A DNA stretch of 36,213 nucleotides from an uncultured Lachnospiraceae bacterium (lineage in GTDB: Bacteria > Bacillota > Clostridia > Lachnospirales > Lachnospiraceae), in the NCBI GenBank assembly GCA_946536155.1, contig CAMNEB010000009.1, positions 1 through 36,213 of the forward strand. Direction: 5' to 3'. Under the pieces are notes generated by a model. It did not search any database. It saw only the letters and a program-made list of their open reading frames with translations, and had not been told where the DNA came from. The translations under genes and the position numbers were made by a program. The first letter of the stretch is position 1, and each line of letters begins with the position of its first letter. This document shows positions 18,908-28,545 of the stretch, in pieces.

Positions 18908-21121
18908 ATGAATAAGAGACTTTATAAATTAATGGACTGGGCCTTTATCGAAGAGGTCATTTACTCGGAGTGCGTCCATCCCCAGGATCTTCTCGGACCT
19001 CATGCCAAGGGTCAGACAACTCTTTTACAGGCATTTTTTCCGGGATCCGAATCGGTAGTTGTCAAATGGAAGGACAGAGGCGAAGCAGGCAAGCCCAACG
19101 AGACCAGAATGGAAGTTGCGGATGATGACGGATTCTACGCACAGCTCCTTCCCACCAAAGATCCCGGTCCCTATACATATTATGTGACCTATGAGGAGAG
19201 GCTCGAGGACGGCAAGACCAGCAGGAAGAAGACTGTTAAGTTCGGCGATCCCTACAGACATAAGAATATCCTGAAAAAAGAAGATATAGACAGATTCACA
19301 CAGGGAACCTGTAATGATGCGGATCTTATGCTGGGTGCCCATCCCTGCACCATCGATGAAGAAGAGGGTGTTCTCTTTGCGGTATATGCGCCTAATGCCA
19401 TGAGGATCAGCGTGGTGGGAGATTTCAATTCATGGGATCCCAGGCTCCATCAGATGTGCAAACGTGAAGATTCCGGTATCTTCGAGCTCTTTGTTCCCGG
19501 AGCAAAGACAGGCGACAGATATCAGTACGAGATAAAGTTCGGAAATTACGAGATCCGCAGATTTTCGGATCCCTATGCCGTTTGCGTCTGTCCCGAAAAT
19601 AAAACGGTATCCGTGGTCGGAAAGGCTGCTGCGGGAAAGCCCGCACAGGCTCCGAAAAAAGCAAAGGCTCAGGATGTTACGGGCCTGCCCATTAGCATTT
19701 ACCAGGCAGATCCCTATTCCTATGCGGGAGGTGAGACTTCAGCCTTTGCAAGGATGAGCGAAGAACTTGTGCCTTATGTGGTCAAATGCGGTTTTTCACA
19801 CATCTGCATCGGCAATATTCTTTCAAGCTCCGGCAGGCATGACAAGACACTGTCCTATTTTGCCCCGGATCCCGCACTCGGAACAGAAGAAGAATTTGAA
19901 AAGCTGGTTAAAACTTTCAGGGACAAAGGAGTTTCGGTAATCCTTGACTGGATCCCTTCGTATTTTGCCCCGGATCAGGGAGGCTTATCCGGATTTGACG
20001 GAACATCTCTTTATGAGCATAACGATCCCAGACAGGGATATGCCCAGGACATCGGTGCATGTCTTTTCAACTATTCGAGCAATACCGTCCGCAATTTCCT
20101 TTTTTCCTCAGGCTTTGCCCTTGTAAGGAAATTCGGTATAGACGGACTCAGAGTCTTCGGAACTGCCAGGATGCTTTATCTTGACTACGGAAAGAGCGAC
20201 TGGGTACCCAACATCTACGGCGGAAATGAGAATCTAGACGCGATCTCATTTCTTCAGGAGTTTAATACCGCCATACGCAAGGCTTATCCCGGAACTCTTA
20301 TGATCGCCGAGGATTCGTCCCTCCATCAGGGAATAACCGATCCCGTAGGCAGAAACGGACTCGGCTTTGATCTTAAGTGGAATGAAGTATTCTATGATGA
20401 TTACAGAGCCTTCATATCACTGGATCCCCTTTACAGGGGCAGGGAGCTTCATTCCCTCGCAGACTCCATGACCTATGCCTTTGTCGAGAATTTCGTCCTG
20501 CCCTTTGCAGGAAATGAAAAGACTGAAAAGGTCGGAAGATTTGAGGATATGCTTCAGGGAGATGATGATGCGAGACAGTCACAGAAGAGGCTTTCCCTAG
20601 GGTACCTGTTCACACATCCCGGCAAGAAACTCATAGGACTTAAGCCGGATGGGTCGGATGAAGCCATCATCACCGCACTCAACCAGCTCTACAAAAAAGA
20701 GCCTGCCCTGAGCATGAACGAATCGGATCCCGAGTGCTTTGAGTGGCTCAGCAATATGAACACTGAGAGCTCATGTGTATCCTTTGTGAGAAAGACAGAT
20801 GATCCCGAGGATATGCTGGTCGTCATCGCAAACTTCTCCGGCATCGAGCAGAATTTCCAGACCGGCGTTCCCTATGAGGGAAAATACAAAGAGATATTCA
20901 CGACGGACGATAAGGCTTTCGGCGGCGGATCTTCGGTCTCAAAATCCATCAGGAAAGCATGCGATAAAAGACTTGACGGAAGGACCCAGTCCATCGCGGT
21001 AAAGATCAGACCTCAGTCACTCATCATCATGAAGTTCATCCCCTATACCGAGGAAGAACTCGAAAAAGTCATAGAGCAGAGGATAAGAAATTACACTCCC
21101 ATCAAAAAGACTAAGAAGTGA
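18908..21121 (+). CDS. GlgB-like (GH13 branching-enzyme family) protein with CBM48-like module, predicted catalytically inactive pseudoenzyme
   Basis: GDFNSWDPRLHQMCK...GIFELFVPG (CBM48-like), VSVILDWIPSYFAPDQGGLSGFDGTSLYEHNDPRQG, MLYLDYGKSDWVPNIYGGNENLDAISFLQEFN; catalytic Asp residues substituted (see findings). Confidence 0.9.
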   Translation: MNKRLYKLMDWAFIEEVIYSECVHPQDLLGPHAKGQTTLLQAFFPGSESVVVKWKDRGEAGKPNETRMEVADDDGFYAQLLPTKDPGPYTYYVTYEERLEDGKTSRKKTVKFGDPYRHKNILKKEDIDRFTQGTCNDADLMLGAHPCTIDEEEGVLFAVYAPNAMRISVVGDFNSWDPRLHQMCKREDSGIFELFVPGAKTGDRYQYEIKFGNYEIRRFSDPYAVCVCPENKTVSVVGKAAAGKPAQAPKKAKAQDVTGLPISIYQADPYSYAGGETSAFARMSEELVPYVVKCGFSHICIGNILSSSGRHDKTLSYFAPDPALGTEEEFEKLVKTFRDKGVSVILDWIPSYFAPDQGGLSGFDGTSLYEHNDPRQGYAQDIGACLFNYSSNTVRNFLFSSGFALVRKFGIDGLRVFGTARMLYLDYGKSDWVPNIYGGNENLDAISFLQEFNTAIRKAYPGTLMIAEDSSLHQGITDPVGRNGLGFDLKWNEVFYDDYRAFISLDPLYRGRELHSLADSMTYAFVENFVLPFAGNEKTEKVGRFEDMLQGDDDARQSQKRLSLGYLFTHPGKKLIGLKPDGSDEAIITALNQLYKKEPALSMNESDPECFEWLSNMNTESSCVSFVRKTDDPEDMLVVIANFSGIEQNFQTGVPYEGKYKEIFTTDDKAFGGGSSVSKSIRKACDKRLDGRTQSIAVKIRPQSLIIMKFIPYTEEELEKVIEQRIRNYTPIKKTKK

Positions 21122-21122
21122 C

Positions 21123-21151
21123 TTGATTTTTAAACGACTAATCTATATAAT
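21123..21151 (+). promoter_or_regulatory. Putative promoter for tRNA-Thr: TTGATT -17 nt- TATAAT
   Basis: Hexamer match and spacing immediately upstream of the tRNA. Confidence 0.6.
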
Positions 21152-21164
21152 TTGTTAAGTCGTT

Positions 21165-21237
<73 letters not shown>

Positions 21238-21240
21238 GGA

Positions 21241-21280
21241 GTCCCGAATCTCAGTAGATACTGGGAGTTCGGGACTTTTT
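21241..21280 (+). terminator. Rho-independent terminator after tRNA-Thr
   Basis: GTCCCGAA ... TTCGGGAC followed by TTTTT, with an inner CTCAGTA/TACTG stem. Confidence 0.9.
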
Positions 21281-21395
21281 ATATTCTGCACCTTTATAAA
21301 AATTCGTCATATTGCCGATAAAGAATTTATTGACAATACAGGGCAAATTATCGAAAATAAAAAAGATAAACTTTTATGTAAAGCGAGGTTTTATC

Positions 21396-22811
21396 ATGGC
21401 TCAGTTATGGGGCGGAAGATTCACGGGGCCCACAGATGAAAAAGTATATGCATTCAACGCATCCATCGGTTTTGACAAGAGGATGCTCAGACAGGATATA
21501 TGCGGCAGCATCGCACATTCCGCAATGCTCGGAAAACAGGGCATCATCTCGAAGGAGGATGCTTCTTCCATAGAAGCGGGACTCAGACAGATCTACAGGG
21601 ATGTCCTTGCAGGGAATCTTGAGATTACCGATAAGTATGAAGATATCCATTCTTTCTGCGAAGCGGTGCTTACCGAGAGGATCGGGGATGCCGGCAAGAG
21701 ACTCCACACAGGAAGGAGCCGCAATGACCAGGTGGCTCTCGACATGAGGATGTATGTCAGAGGCGAGGTTTGTGCGGCGGATGCTCTTCTTGAAACCCTT
21801 CTTAAGGAGATCCTTAAGGTTATGAAGGAAAACAGAGAAACCTTCATGCCCGGATTTACACATCTCCAGAAGGCACAGCCTGTTACACTTGCCCATCATA
21901 TGGGTGCATATTTTGAAATGTTCAGGCGTGACCGTCTGAGACTTGCCGATATTTATAAGAGGATGAACGAATGTCCCCTCGGAAGCGGTGCACTTGCGGG
22001 AACCACTTATCCCCTCGACAGGGAATATACCGCCGAAAAACTCGGATTTGACAGACCTACGGCCAATTCCATGGATTCCGTATCCGACAGGGATTATCTG
22101 ATAGAGTTTCTGGATGCCCTTTCCATTATCATGATGCATCTGTCCAGATCATGTGAAGAGATCATTACCTGGAACACCGACGAGTACAGATTTGTCGAGA
22201 TAGATGATGCATTTTCGACAGGATCGAGCATAATGCCTCAGAAGAAGAATCCCGATATTGCCGAACTTGTAAGGGGAAAGACGGGAAGGGTATACGGAGC
22301 CCTTATGAGTCTTCTCACTACCATGAAGGGTCTGCCTCTTGCCTACAATAAGGACATGCAGGAGGATAAAGAGACCGCCTTCGATGCGATGGACACCGTA
22401 TGCAGCTGCATTGATCTCTACACAGGGATGCTCGGCAGCATGAGATTCAATCTTGAGACTATGGAAAAGAGTGCTTCGGGCGGATTTACCAATGCCACCG
22501 ATGCAGCCGATTATCTGGTAGGAAAGGGAGTGCCCTTCAGGGATGCCCACGGAATAGTCGGAAGGATGGTCCTTGAGTGCATAGCAAAGAAGATCTCCAT
22601 AGACGATATGTCACTGGAAGACCTTAAGGCACTTTCTCCCGTTATAGAGGAGGATTTCTACACGGCAGTGAAGATATCTACCTGTGTTGAAAAGAGGATC
22701 ACCAAGGGAGCTCCGGGACCTGCTGCGATGAATGATGAGATCGCACTCTGTGAAGAGTATCTTGCAAATGCGGCCGTACTTACGGATCCCTTAAATGAAA
22801 TCTTGTTATGA
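21396..22811 (+). CDS. argH: Argininosuccinate lyase
   Basis: MAQLWGGRFTGPTDEKV start at 21396; LHTGRSRNDQVALDMR; GSSIMPQKKNPDIAELVRGKTGR signature. Confidence 0.98.
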   Translation: MAQLWGGRFTGPTDEKVYAFNASIGFDKRMLRQDICGSIAHSAMLGKQGIISKEDASSIEAGLRQIYRDVLAGNLEITDKYEDIHSFCEAVLTERIGDAGKRLHTGRSRNDQVALDMRMYVRGEVCAADALLETLLKEILKVMKENRETFMPGFTHLQKAQPVTLAHHMGAYFEMFRRDRLRLADIYKRMNECPLGSGALAGTTYPLDREYTAEKLGFDRPTANSMDSVSDRDYLIEFLDALSIIMMHLSRSCEEIITWNTDEYRFVEIDDAFSTGSSIMPQKKNPDIAELVRGKTGRVYGALMSLLTTMKGLPLAYNKDMQEDKETAFDAMDTVCSCIDLYTGMLGSMRFNLETMEKSASGGFTNATDAADYLVGKGVPFRDAHGIVGRMVLECIAKKISIDDMSLEDLKALSPVIEEDFYTAVKISTCVEKRITKGAPGPAAMNDEIALCEEYLANAAVLTDPLNEILL

Positions 22812-22849
22812 TCATCCGGAATACCGGAATAGATATGGAGGAGTAAATT

Positions 22850-23935
22850 ATGAGTGAAAAATTAAGAGTTGGTATCCTGGGCGGAACGGGAATGGTCGGA
22901 CAGAGATTTATCTCTCTTCTTGAGAACCACCCCTGGTTTGAAGTGACCGAGATCGCTGCATCACCCCGCAGCGCAGGAAAGACATACAAAGAGGCTGTCG
23001 GCGACAGATGGAAGATGGATAAGCCCATGCCCGCAGCCGCAGCGGATATCGTTGTAAAGGATGTATCCGATGTGCAGGCAGTTGTTAAGGATGTTGACTT
23101 CGTATTCAGTGCAGTCGATATGACAAAGGAAGAGATCAAGGCCATCGAGGAAGAGTATGCGAAGACCGAGACTCCAGTTGTTTCCAACAACAGCGCACAC
23201 AGATGGACTCCCGATGTTCCCATGATCGTACCCGAGATCAACGCTTCCCATGTGGATGTCATCGAGTATCAGAAGAAGAGACTCGGAACAAAGAGAGGCT
23301 TCATTGCAGTCAAGCCCAACTGTTCGATCCAGTCCTACGCACCTGTTCTTACCGCATGGAAAGAGTTCGAGCCCACACAGGTAGTTGTTTCCACCTATCA
23401 GGCTATCTCAGGTGCAGGCAAGACATTCAAAGACTGGCCCGAGATGATCGAGAACGTCATTCCTTACATCGGCGGAGAAGAGGAGAAGAGTGAGAAAGAG
23501 CCTCTCAGACTCTGGGGCAAGATCGAGAACGGAGTGATCGTTCCCGCTCAGGCACCTCTCATCACCTCTCAGTGCATAAGAGTTCCCGTTCTCAACGGAC
23601 ATACCGCATCGGTATTTATCAACCTAGCAAAGAAGGTTACCAAAGAAGAGCTTATCGAGAAGATGGTAAACTTCTCCGGCGAGCCTCAGAAGCTTGGACT
23701 TCCCAGTGCTCCGAAGCAGTTCATCAGATATCTGGAGGAGGACAACAGACCTCAGGTCAAGCTCGATGTAGATTACGAGAACGGCATGGGTATCAGCATC
23801 GGAAGACTCAGAGAGGATACGCTTTTTGACTGGAAGTTCGTAGGTCTTTCACACAACACCGTAAGAGGTGCCGCTGGGGGAGCGGTTCTGTGTGCAGAGC
23901 TTCTTAAAGCAAAGGGATATATTTCCGCAAAATAA
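22850..23935 (+). CDS. asd: Aspartate-semialdehyde dehydrogenase
   Basis: VGILGGTGMVGQRFISLLENHPWFEV, KPNCSIQSYAPVL (active-site Cys), GRLREDTLFDWKFVGLSHNTVRGAAGGAVLCAELL. Confidence 0.97.
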   Translation: MSEKLRVGILGGTGMVGQRFISLLENHPWFEVTEIAASPRSAGKTYKEAVGDRWKMDKPMPAAAADIVVKDVSDVQAVVKDVDFVFSAVDMTKEEIKAIEEEYAKTETPVVSNNSAHRWTPDVPMIVPEINASHVDVIEYQKKRLGTKRGFIAVKPNCSIQSYAPVLTAWKEFEPTQVVVSTYQAISGAGKTFKDWPEMIENVIPYIGGEEEKSEKEPLRLWGKIENGVIVPAQAPLITSQCIRVPVLNGHTASVFINLAKKVTKEELIEKMVNFSGEPQKLGLPSAPKQFIRYLEEDNRPQVKLDVDYENGMGISIGRLREDTLFDWKFVGLSHNTVRGAAGGAVLCAELLKAKGYISAK

Positions 23936-23962
23936 AAAAGAATACATTTCTTAGGGGACAGA

Positions 23963-25693
23963 ATGGAAGAGAATAAGTTTCAACTCGATCTTTTAAAAGC
24001 GCAGAATGAAAAGTTGTCAAAGACCGAGAGGATTTACAGGATCGTATGTGAATCATCGGAATATGGGTACGTTTACCAGGCTATTGGCAGTGAAGAGCTT
24101 CTTACTTTCGGATCGTTTGAAAAAATGTTCGGCTTCAGCATGACCGGGCAGAAGGATTTTGAGCGGCTTCTGGATGTTTTTCCGGAAGACTGTGCATCTT
24201 CCATACTCGATACATTGTGTCCCGAGAAATACAATAAGACCTTTGCTACCTGCGAATGCAGGTCGCTTGCCGATCATCTGTGGTACAGGATCACGACTCG
24301 CATAGAACACAGCGATGAACTTCCCGAGTTTGCCTATGACAAGGTGATCACATTTATCGATATAACCAAAGAGAAGGCCCGTAATTCGGACCTTCTCTAT
24401 ATGGCTTATTACGATACCACAACAGGTATCTATAACCGTAATTATTTCGTATCCCTTCTTACGGGATTTCTTTCGAGAGCCGTTGCAGAGAAATGCAAGG
24501 TTTCTCTTCTTATGATCGATATTGACGATTTCAAGAAGATCAATGATGTTCAGGGCATCATAATAGGTGATGAACTCCTTGAACAGGTCGGTTTTTACCT
24601 GAAGGGCAGAATGGTGGAAGACAAGGTCATCTGCTGCCATATCAACAATGATATATTCTGTGTTGCGATCTACGATCCCTTCGGAAGCTATTCCGTGGAA
24701 TCCTTCTGCAACGACCTAAGGATCCGCTTTTCCGAATCTTTCTGCATGAGCACCGGACAGGAAATATCCATAACCGCCTGCGTGGGTGTTGCGGAATTCC
24801 CCGAAGCCGGAACCTCTGCTCTTGATCTTATCAACTGCGCGGATATCGTGGTCTATGACTGCAAGCAGCACGGTAAGAATATCACAAGGTATTTCGAAGC
24901 ACCGATCCTCGATGATTTCCTCAAGAACGTTGATATTGAAAATAAGCTTAAGGATGCTGTTTTTACAAACAGCTTCATGCTTTATTACCAGCCTCAGTAC
25001 CATGCCGTAACGAGGAAGCTGCGCGGTGTTGAGTCCCTTATCAGATGGAGGGATGAAAACGGCACCATGATACCGCCGTCTGTATTCATTCCCATCGCGG
25101 AGAAGAACGGACTCATAATCTCCATCGGACGTTTTGTGGTGGAAGAGTCGCTGAGGCAGTACAAGAAATGGACCGATTATTACAAGATGCATTTTAAACT
25201 GTCCATCAACATCTCGGCGCTTCAGTATAAGAGAGACGATTTTGTGGACGTTATCATGTCTCTTATCGATAAATATCAGGTTGAGCCTTCGGATGTGGAG
25301 CTTGAGATCACCGAGAGCATCCTGATCGATGATTTTGATATGGTCACATCCAAGCTTGTGAGCCTGAGAGATCGCGGCGTCAGCATATCCCTCGATGATT
25401 TCGGAACGGGTTATTCGTCCCTTTCGTATCTTAAGAGATTCCCCATCGATACTCTCAAGATCGACAAGAGCTTTATCGATACCGTTCTTGATGACGCCTC
25501 AACAAGGATCATTACCGAATCCATACTCAATATGTCTCATGCCATGGGCTTTGAGACCATTGCAGAAGGGGTGGAGAACGAAAGACAGTTCAATTACCTC
25601 TCCGGAGTGGGCTGTGACGTGATACAGGGATTTTATCTTGGGAAGCCTTTGCCCGCCGAGAAGGTAGATGAGCTTCTCTCATACATAAACTGA
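23963..25693 (+). CDS. PAS-GGDEF-EAL protein; degenerate GGDEF, apparently intact EAL (c-di-GMP phosphodiesterase candidate)
   Basis: HINNDIF in place of GGDEF; EAL motifs GVESLIRW, LDDFGTGYSSLSYLKRFPIDTLKIDKSFI, ETIAEGVEN, VIQGFYLGKPL. Confidence 0.92.
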   Translation: MEENKFQLDLLKAQNEKLSKTERIYRIVCESSEYGYVYQAIGSEELLTFGSFEKMFGFSMTGQKDFERLLDVFPEDCASSILDTLCPEKYNKTFATCECRSLADHLWYRITTRIEHSDELPEFAYDKVITFIDITKEKARNSDLLYMAYYDTTTGIYNRNYFVSLLTGFLSRAVAEKCKVSLLMIDIDDFKKINDVQGIIIGDELLEQVGFYLKGRMVEDKVICCHINNDIFCVAIYDPFGSYSVESFCNDLRIRFSESFCMSTGQEISITACVGVAEFPEAGTSALDLINCADIVVYDCKQHGKNITRYFEAPILDDFLKNVDIENKLKDAVFTNSFMLYYQPQYHAVTRKLRGVESLIRWRDENGTMIPPSVFIPIAEKNGLIISIGRFVVEESLRQYKKWTDYYKMHFKLSINISALQYKRDDFVDVIMSLIDKYQVEPSDVELEITESILIDDFDMVTSKLVSLRDRGVSISLDDFGTGYSSLSYLKRFPIDTLKIDKSFIDTVLDDASTRIITESILNMSHAMGFETIAEGVENERQFNYLSGVGCDVIQGFYLGKPLPAEKVDELLSYIN

Positions 25694-25703
25694 AGGATCT
25701 GAA

Positions 25704-27755
25704 TTGTCCAAGAATCTTTTTATAACCGAAAAACCCAGCGTGGCAAGCCAGTTTTCACAGGCATTGCATGAGAACATGCGCAGAGGAGACGGATTCTTTG
25801 AGGGCGACACATGTGTCATCACATGGTGCGTCGGCCATCTTGTTTCCATGAGTTATCCCGAAAGCTATGACCCTGCACTGAAGAGTTGGAGATATGACAC
25901 TATCCCCTTTATTCCCGATGCGTATAAATACCAGGTCATAGACAATGTAAAAAAGCAGTTTGAGATCGTCAAAAAGCTGCTCTTAAGGGATGATATCTCC
26001 TGCATTTATATCTGTACCGACTCGGGACGTGAGGGAGAATATATCTACAGGCTTGTTGATATGGAGGCGGGAGTCCCTGCCGAAAAACCAAGAAAGCGTG
26101 TGTGGATCGATTCCCAGACCGAGGAGGAGATCGCAAGAGGCATACGCGAAGCAAAGGACTGGAAGGAATATGACAACCTCTCCGATGCCGCATATCTGAG
26201 GGCCCAGGAAGATTATCTGATGGGCATCAATTTCACCAGAGCCCTGACTCTTAAATACTCCAGGAAATGTGCGGAGCTTCTCGGAATGGACAGGCTGACC
26301 GTTACAGTGGGAAGGGTCATGACCTGCGTTCTCGGAATAGTCGTAAGAAGGGAACAGGAGATAAGGAATTTTGTAAAGACGCCCTTCTATAAGGTCATCA
26401 TGCAGGCAGACTTAGGGGGCGAGACGGCTGAGCTTCTCTGGAAGGTCACAGAGAGATCCCCTTATTACGGCAGTCCTTATCTGTACAAGGATAACGGATT
26501 CAAGGAAAGGGCTTATGCGGAGAAGCTTATCTCGGAACTTGAAACAAAAGGCGGTCACAGAGCCGAAGTCACCGATATCTCCAAAAAGACGGAAAAGAAA
26601 AATCCGCCCCTGCTCTTTAACCTTGCAGAGCTTCAGAATGTATGCTCCAAGCTGTTCAAGATATCGCCTTCGGATACCCTGAACATCGCACAGGAGCTTT
26701 ATGAAAAGAAACTCACCACATACCCCAGAACAGATGCCAGGGTACTCTCGACCGCGGTATGCAAGGAGATAAACAAAAACATAGGCGGCCTAAAGGGCTA
26801 CGCGGCCGTTTCCGAAGATGCGGCACGTATCCTTGCGGGCGATAAGTGGAAGAGCATCGCTAAGACCAAATACTGCAACGACAAGGCGATAACGGACCAC
26901 TATGCAATAATACCCACGGGACAGGGCCTGGGGAATCTGGGAAGCCTCAGCAGGCTTTCCGCAGATGTCTACGAGCTGATATGCAGAAGGTTTCTGTCGA
27001 TCTTCTGCGATCCAGCGGTCTATAAGAAGACTGTCTTGACTGCGGATGAAGCCGGAGAGACCTTCACCGCATCCTACAAGGTGCTTGAGAGCGAAGGCTA
27101 TATGAAGGTATTTACCTGTTCTTTCCAGAACAAAGGCGATAATACCGATACCCAGGATGCAAAGAACGAAAACGGTGATGAGGACGAAGACCAGGCGGCT
27201 GATGAAGGACTTAAGAAGGCTCTCGAGTCCATCAAAAAGGGCGATATCATAACCGTTAAGGACCACGTCATCAAGGAAGGAGAGACCGCTCCTCCCAAGA
27301 GATATACTTCCGGAAGCATGATCCTTACAATGGAAAATGCAGGACAGTTCATTGAGGATGAGGAACTGCGCGCACAGATAAAGGGCAGCGGCATCGGTAC
27401 CAGTGCAACGAGAGCCGAGATCCTCACCAAGCTCCAGACTATCGGATATCTGGATCTTAACAAAAAGACGCAGATCATAACTCCAACCATCGTCGGGGAG
27501 ATGATCTATTATATAGTCAACGGTTCGATCCCGTCGCTTCTTGATGCAAAGCTTACGGCCAGCTGGGAGAAGGGGCTTTCAGGGGTCGCAGACGGAACCA
27601 TCAGTCCGGAGGACTATCGCAGGAAGCTGGATAAGTTTGTTACCGACAAGACCAATGAAGTAAAGGGAAAATATAATGCGGACGGACTGTCTCAGGTGTA
27701 CAATAAAGTAAGTGTATACTACAAAAAGGCTTCGGCCGGGAAAGGCAGAAAATGA
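25704..27755 (+). CDS. topB: DNA topoisomerase III (type IA)
   Basis: LFITEKPSVASQF, TDSGREGEYIYR, TTYPRTDARVLS, GIGTSATRAEIL; TTG start. Confidence 0.95.
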   Translation: MSKNLFITEKPSVASQFSQALHENMRRGDGFFEGDTCVITWCVGHLVSMSYPESYDPALKSWRYDTIPFIPDAYKYQVIDNVKKQFEIVKKLLLRDDISCIYICTDSGREGEYIYRLVDMEAGVPAEKPRKRVWIDSQTEEEIARGIREAKDWKEYDNLSDAAYLRAQEDYLMGINFTRALTLKYSRKCAELLGMDRLTVTVGRVMTCVLGIVVRREQEIRNFVKTPFYKVIMQADLGGETAELLWKVTERSPYYGSPYLYKDNGFKERAYAEKLISELETKGGHRAEVTDISKKTEKKNPPLLFNLAELQNVCSKLFKISPSDTLNIAQELYEKKLTTYPRTDARVLSTAVCKEINKNIGGLKGYAAVSEDAARILAGDKWKSIAKTKYCNDKAITDHYAIIPTGQGLGNLGSLSRLSADVYELICRRFLSIFCDPAVYKKTVLTADEAGETFTASYKVLESEGYMKVFTCSFQNKGDNTDTQDAKNENGDEDEDQAADEGLKKALESIKKGDIITVKDHVIKEGETAPPKRYTSGSMILTMENAGQFIEDEELRAQIKGSGIGTSATRAEILTKLQTIGYLDLNKKTQIITPTIVGEMIYYIVNGSIPSLLDAKLTASWEKGLSGVADGTISPEDYRRKLDKFVTDKTNEVKGKYNADGLSQVYNKVSVYYKKASAGKGRK

Positions 27756-28420
27756 GCGATAATATAAGCATCACGGATCTCTACGATCTGAGCGAGACGA
27801 TAGCAGCTGAATATCTCAGTCAGTTTGAATACCCCTGGGAGGCACTCCCCGGCATAAAGGCTTTTATCTTGAGCCTCGGTGAGACTCTTCCCGAAGACAG
27901 GTACGACAGGATAAAAGAGGATGTGTGGGTATCAAAGAGCGCGACCGTGGCCCCCACGGCATGCCTTAACGGTCCCCTTATCATTGATGACGGCGCGGAA
28001 ATAAGGCACTGTGCATTTATCAGAGGATCGGCTATCGTCGGAAAGAACTGCGTTGTCGGCAATTCCACAGAGCTTAAGAATGTCATTCTTTTTAACAATG
28101 TCCAGGTGCCTCATTATAACTATGTAGGGGACAGCATTCTCGGTTTTAAGTCCCATATGGGAGCGGGTTCCATTACCTCCAATGTAAAATCCGACAAGCT
28201 TCCCGTAAAGGTAAAGGGCGAAGAAGTTTATGAGACCGGCCTTAAGAAGGTCGGAGCCATGCTTGGCGACAGGTCGGAGATCGGCTGCAATTCCGTACTC
28301 AATCCCGGAACGATCGTCGGAAGGGACTGCATTGTCTATCCCACATCATGTGTAAGAGGCGTGATCCCCGAAGCACATATCTTCAAGAAAACGGGTGAAG
28401 TCGCAGCAAGAGAGCTTTGA
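27752..28420 (+). CDS. Left-handed beta-helix (hexapeptide) acyltransferase-like / UDP-GlcNAc pyrophosphorylase-related protein
   Basis: Hexapeptide repeats (VWVSKSATVAPTACLNGPLIIDDGAEIRHCAFIRGSAIVGKNCVVGN); no nucleotidyltransferase domain; ATGA overlap with topB. Confidence 0.8.
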   Translation: MSDNISITDLYDLSETIAAEYLSQFEYPWEALPGIKAFILSLGETLPEDRYDRIKEDVWVSKSATVAPTACLNGPLIIDDGAEIRHCAFIRGSAIVGKNCVVGNSTELKNVILFNNVQVPHYNYVGDSILGFKSHMGAGSITSNVKSDKLPVKVKGEEVYETGLKKVGAMLGDRSEIGCNSVLNPGTIVGRDCIVYPTSCVRGVIPEAHIFKKTGEVAAREL

Positions 28421-28545
28421 TCTGAAACCTGTCTGAAGGCTTTGAATTATAGTTTGGTATTTGTCCCTAATTGTGATATCATACAAAATGGTCTTTGATC
28501 TGACAGGATATTTCTTTTGAGAGATCTTTTTTAAGGAGAGGGAAT

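Noticed and set aside
25704-27755. topB as a marker of an integrative element
   Set aside because: No integrase, relaxase, T4SS or attachment-site duplication seen near it; neighbours are ordinary chromosomal genes, and topB also occurs chromosomally.
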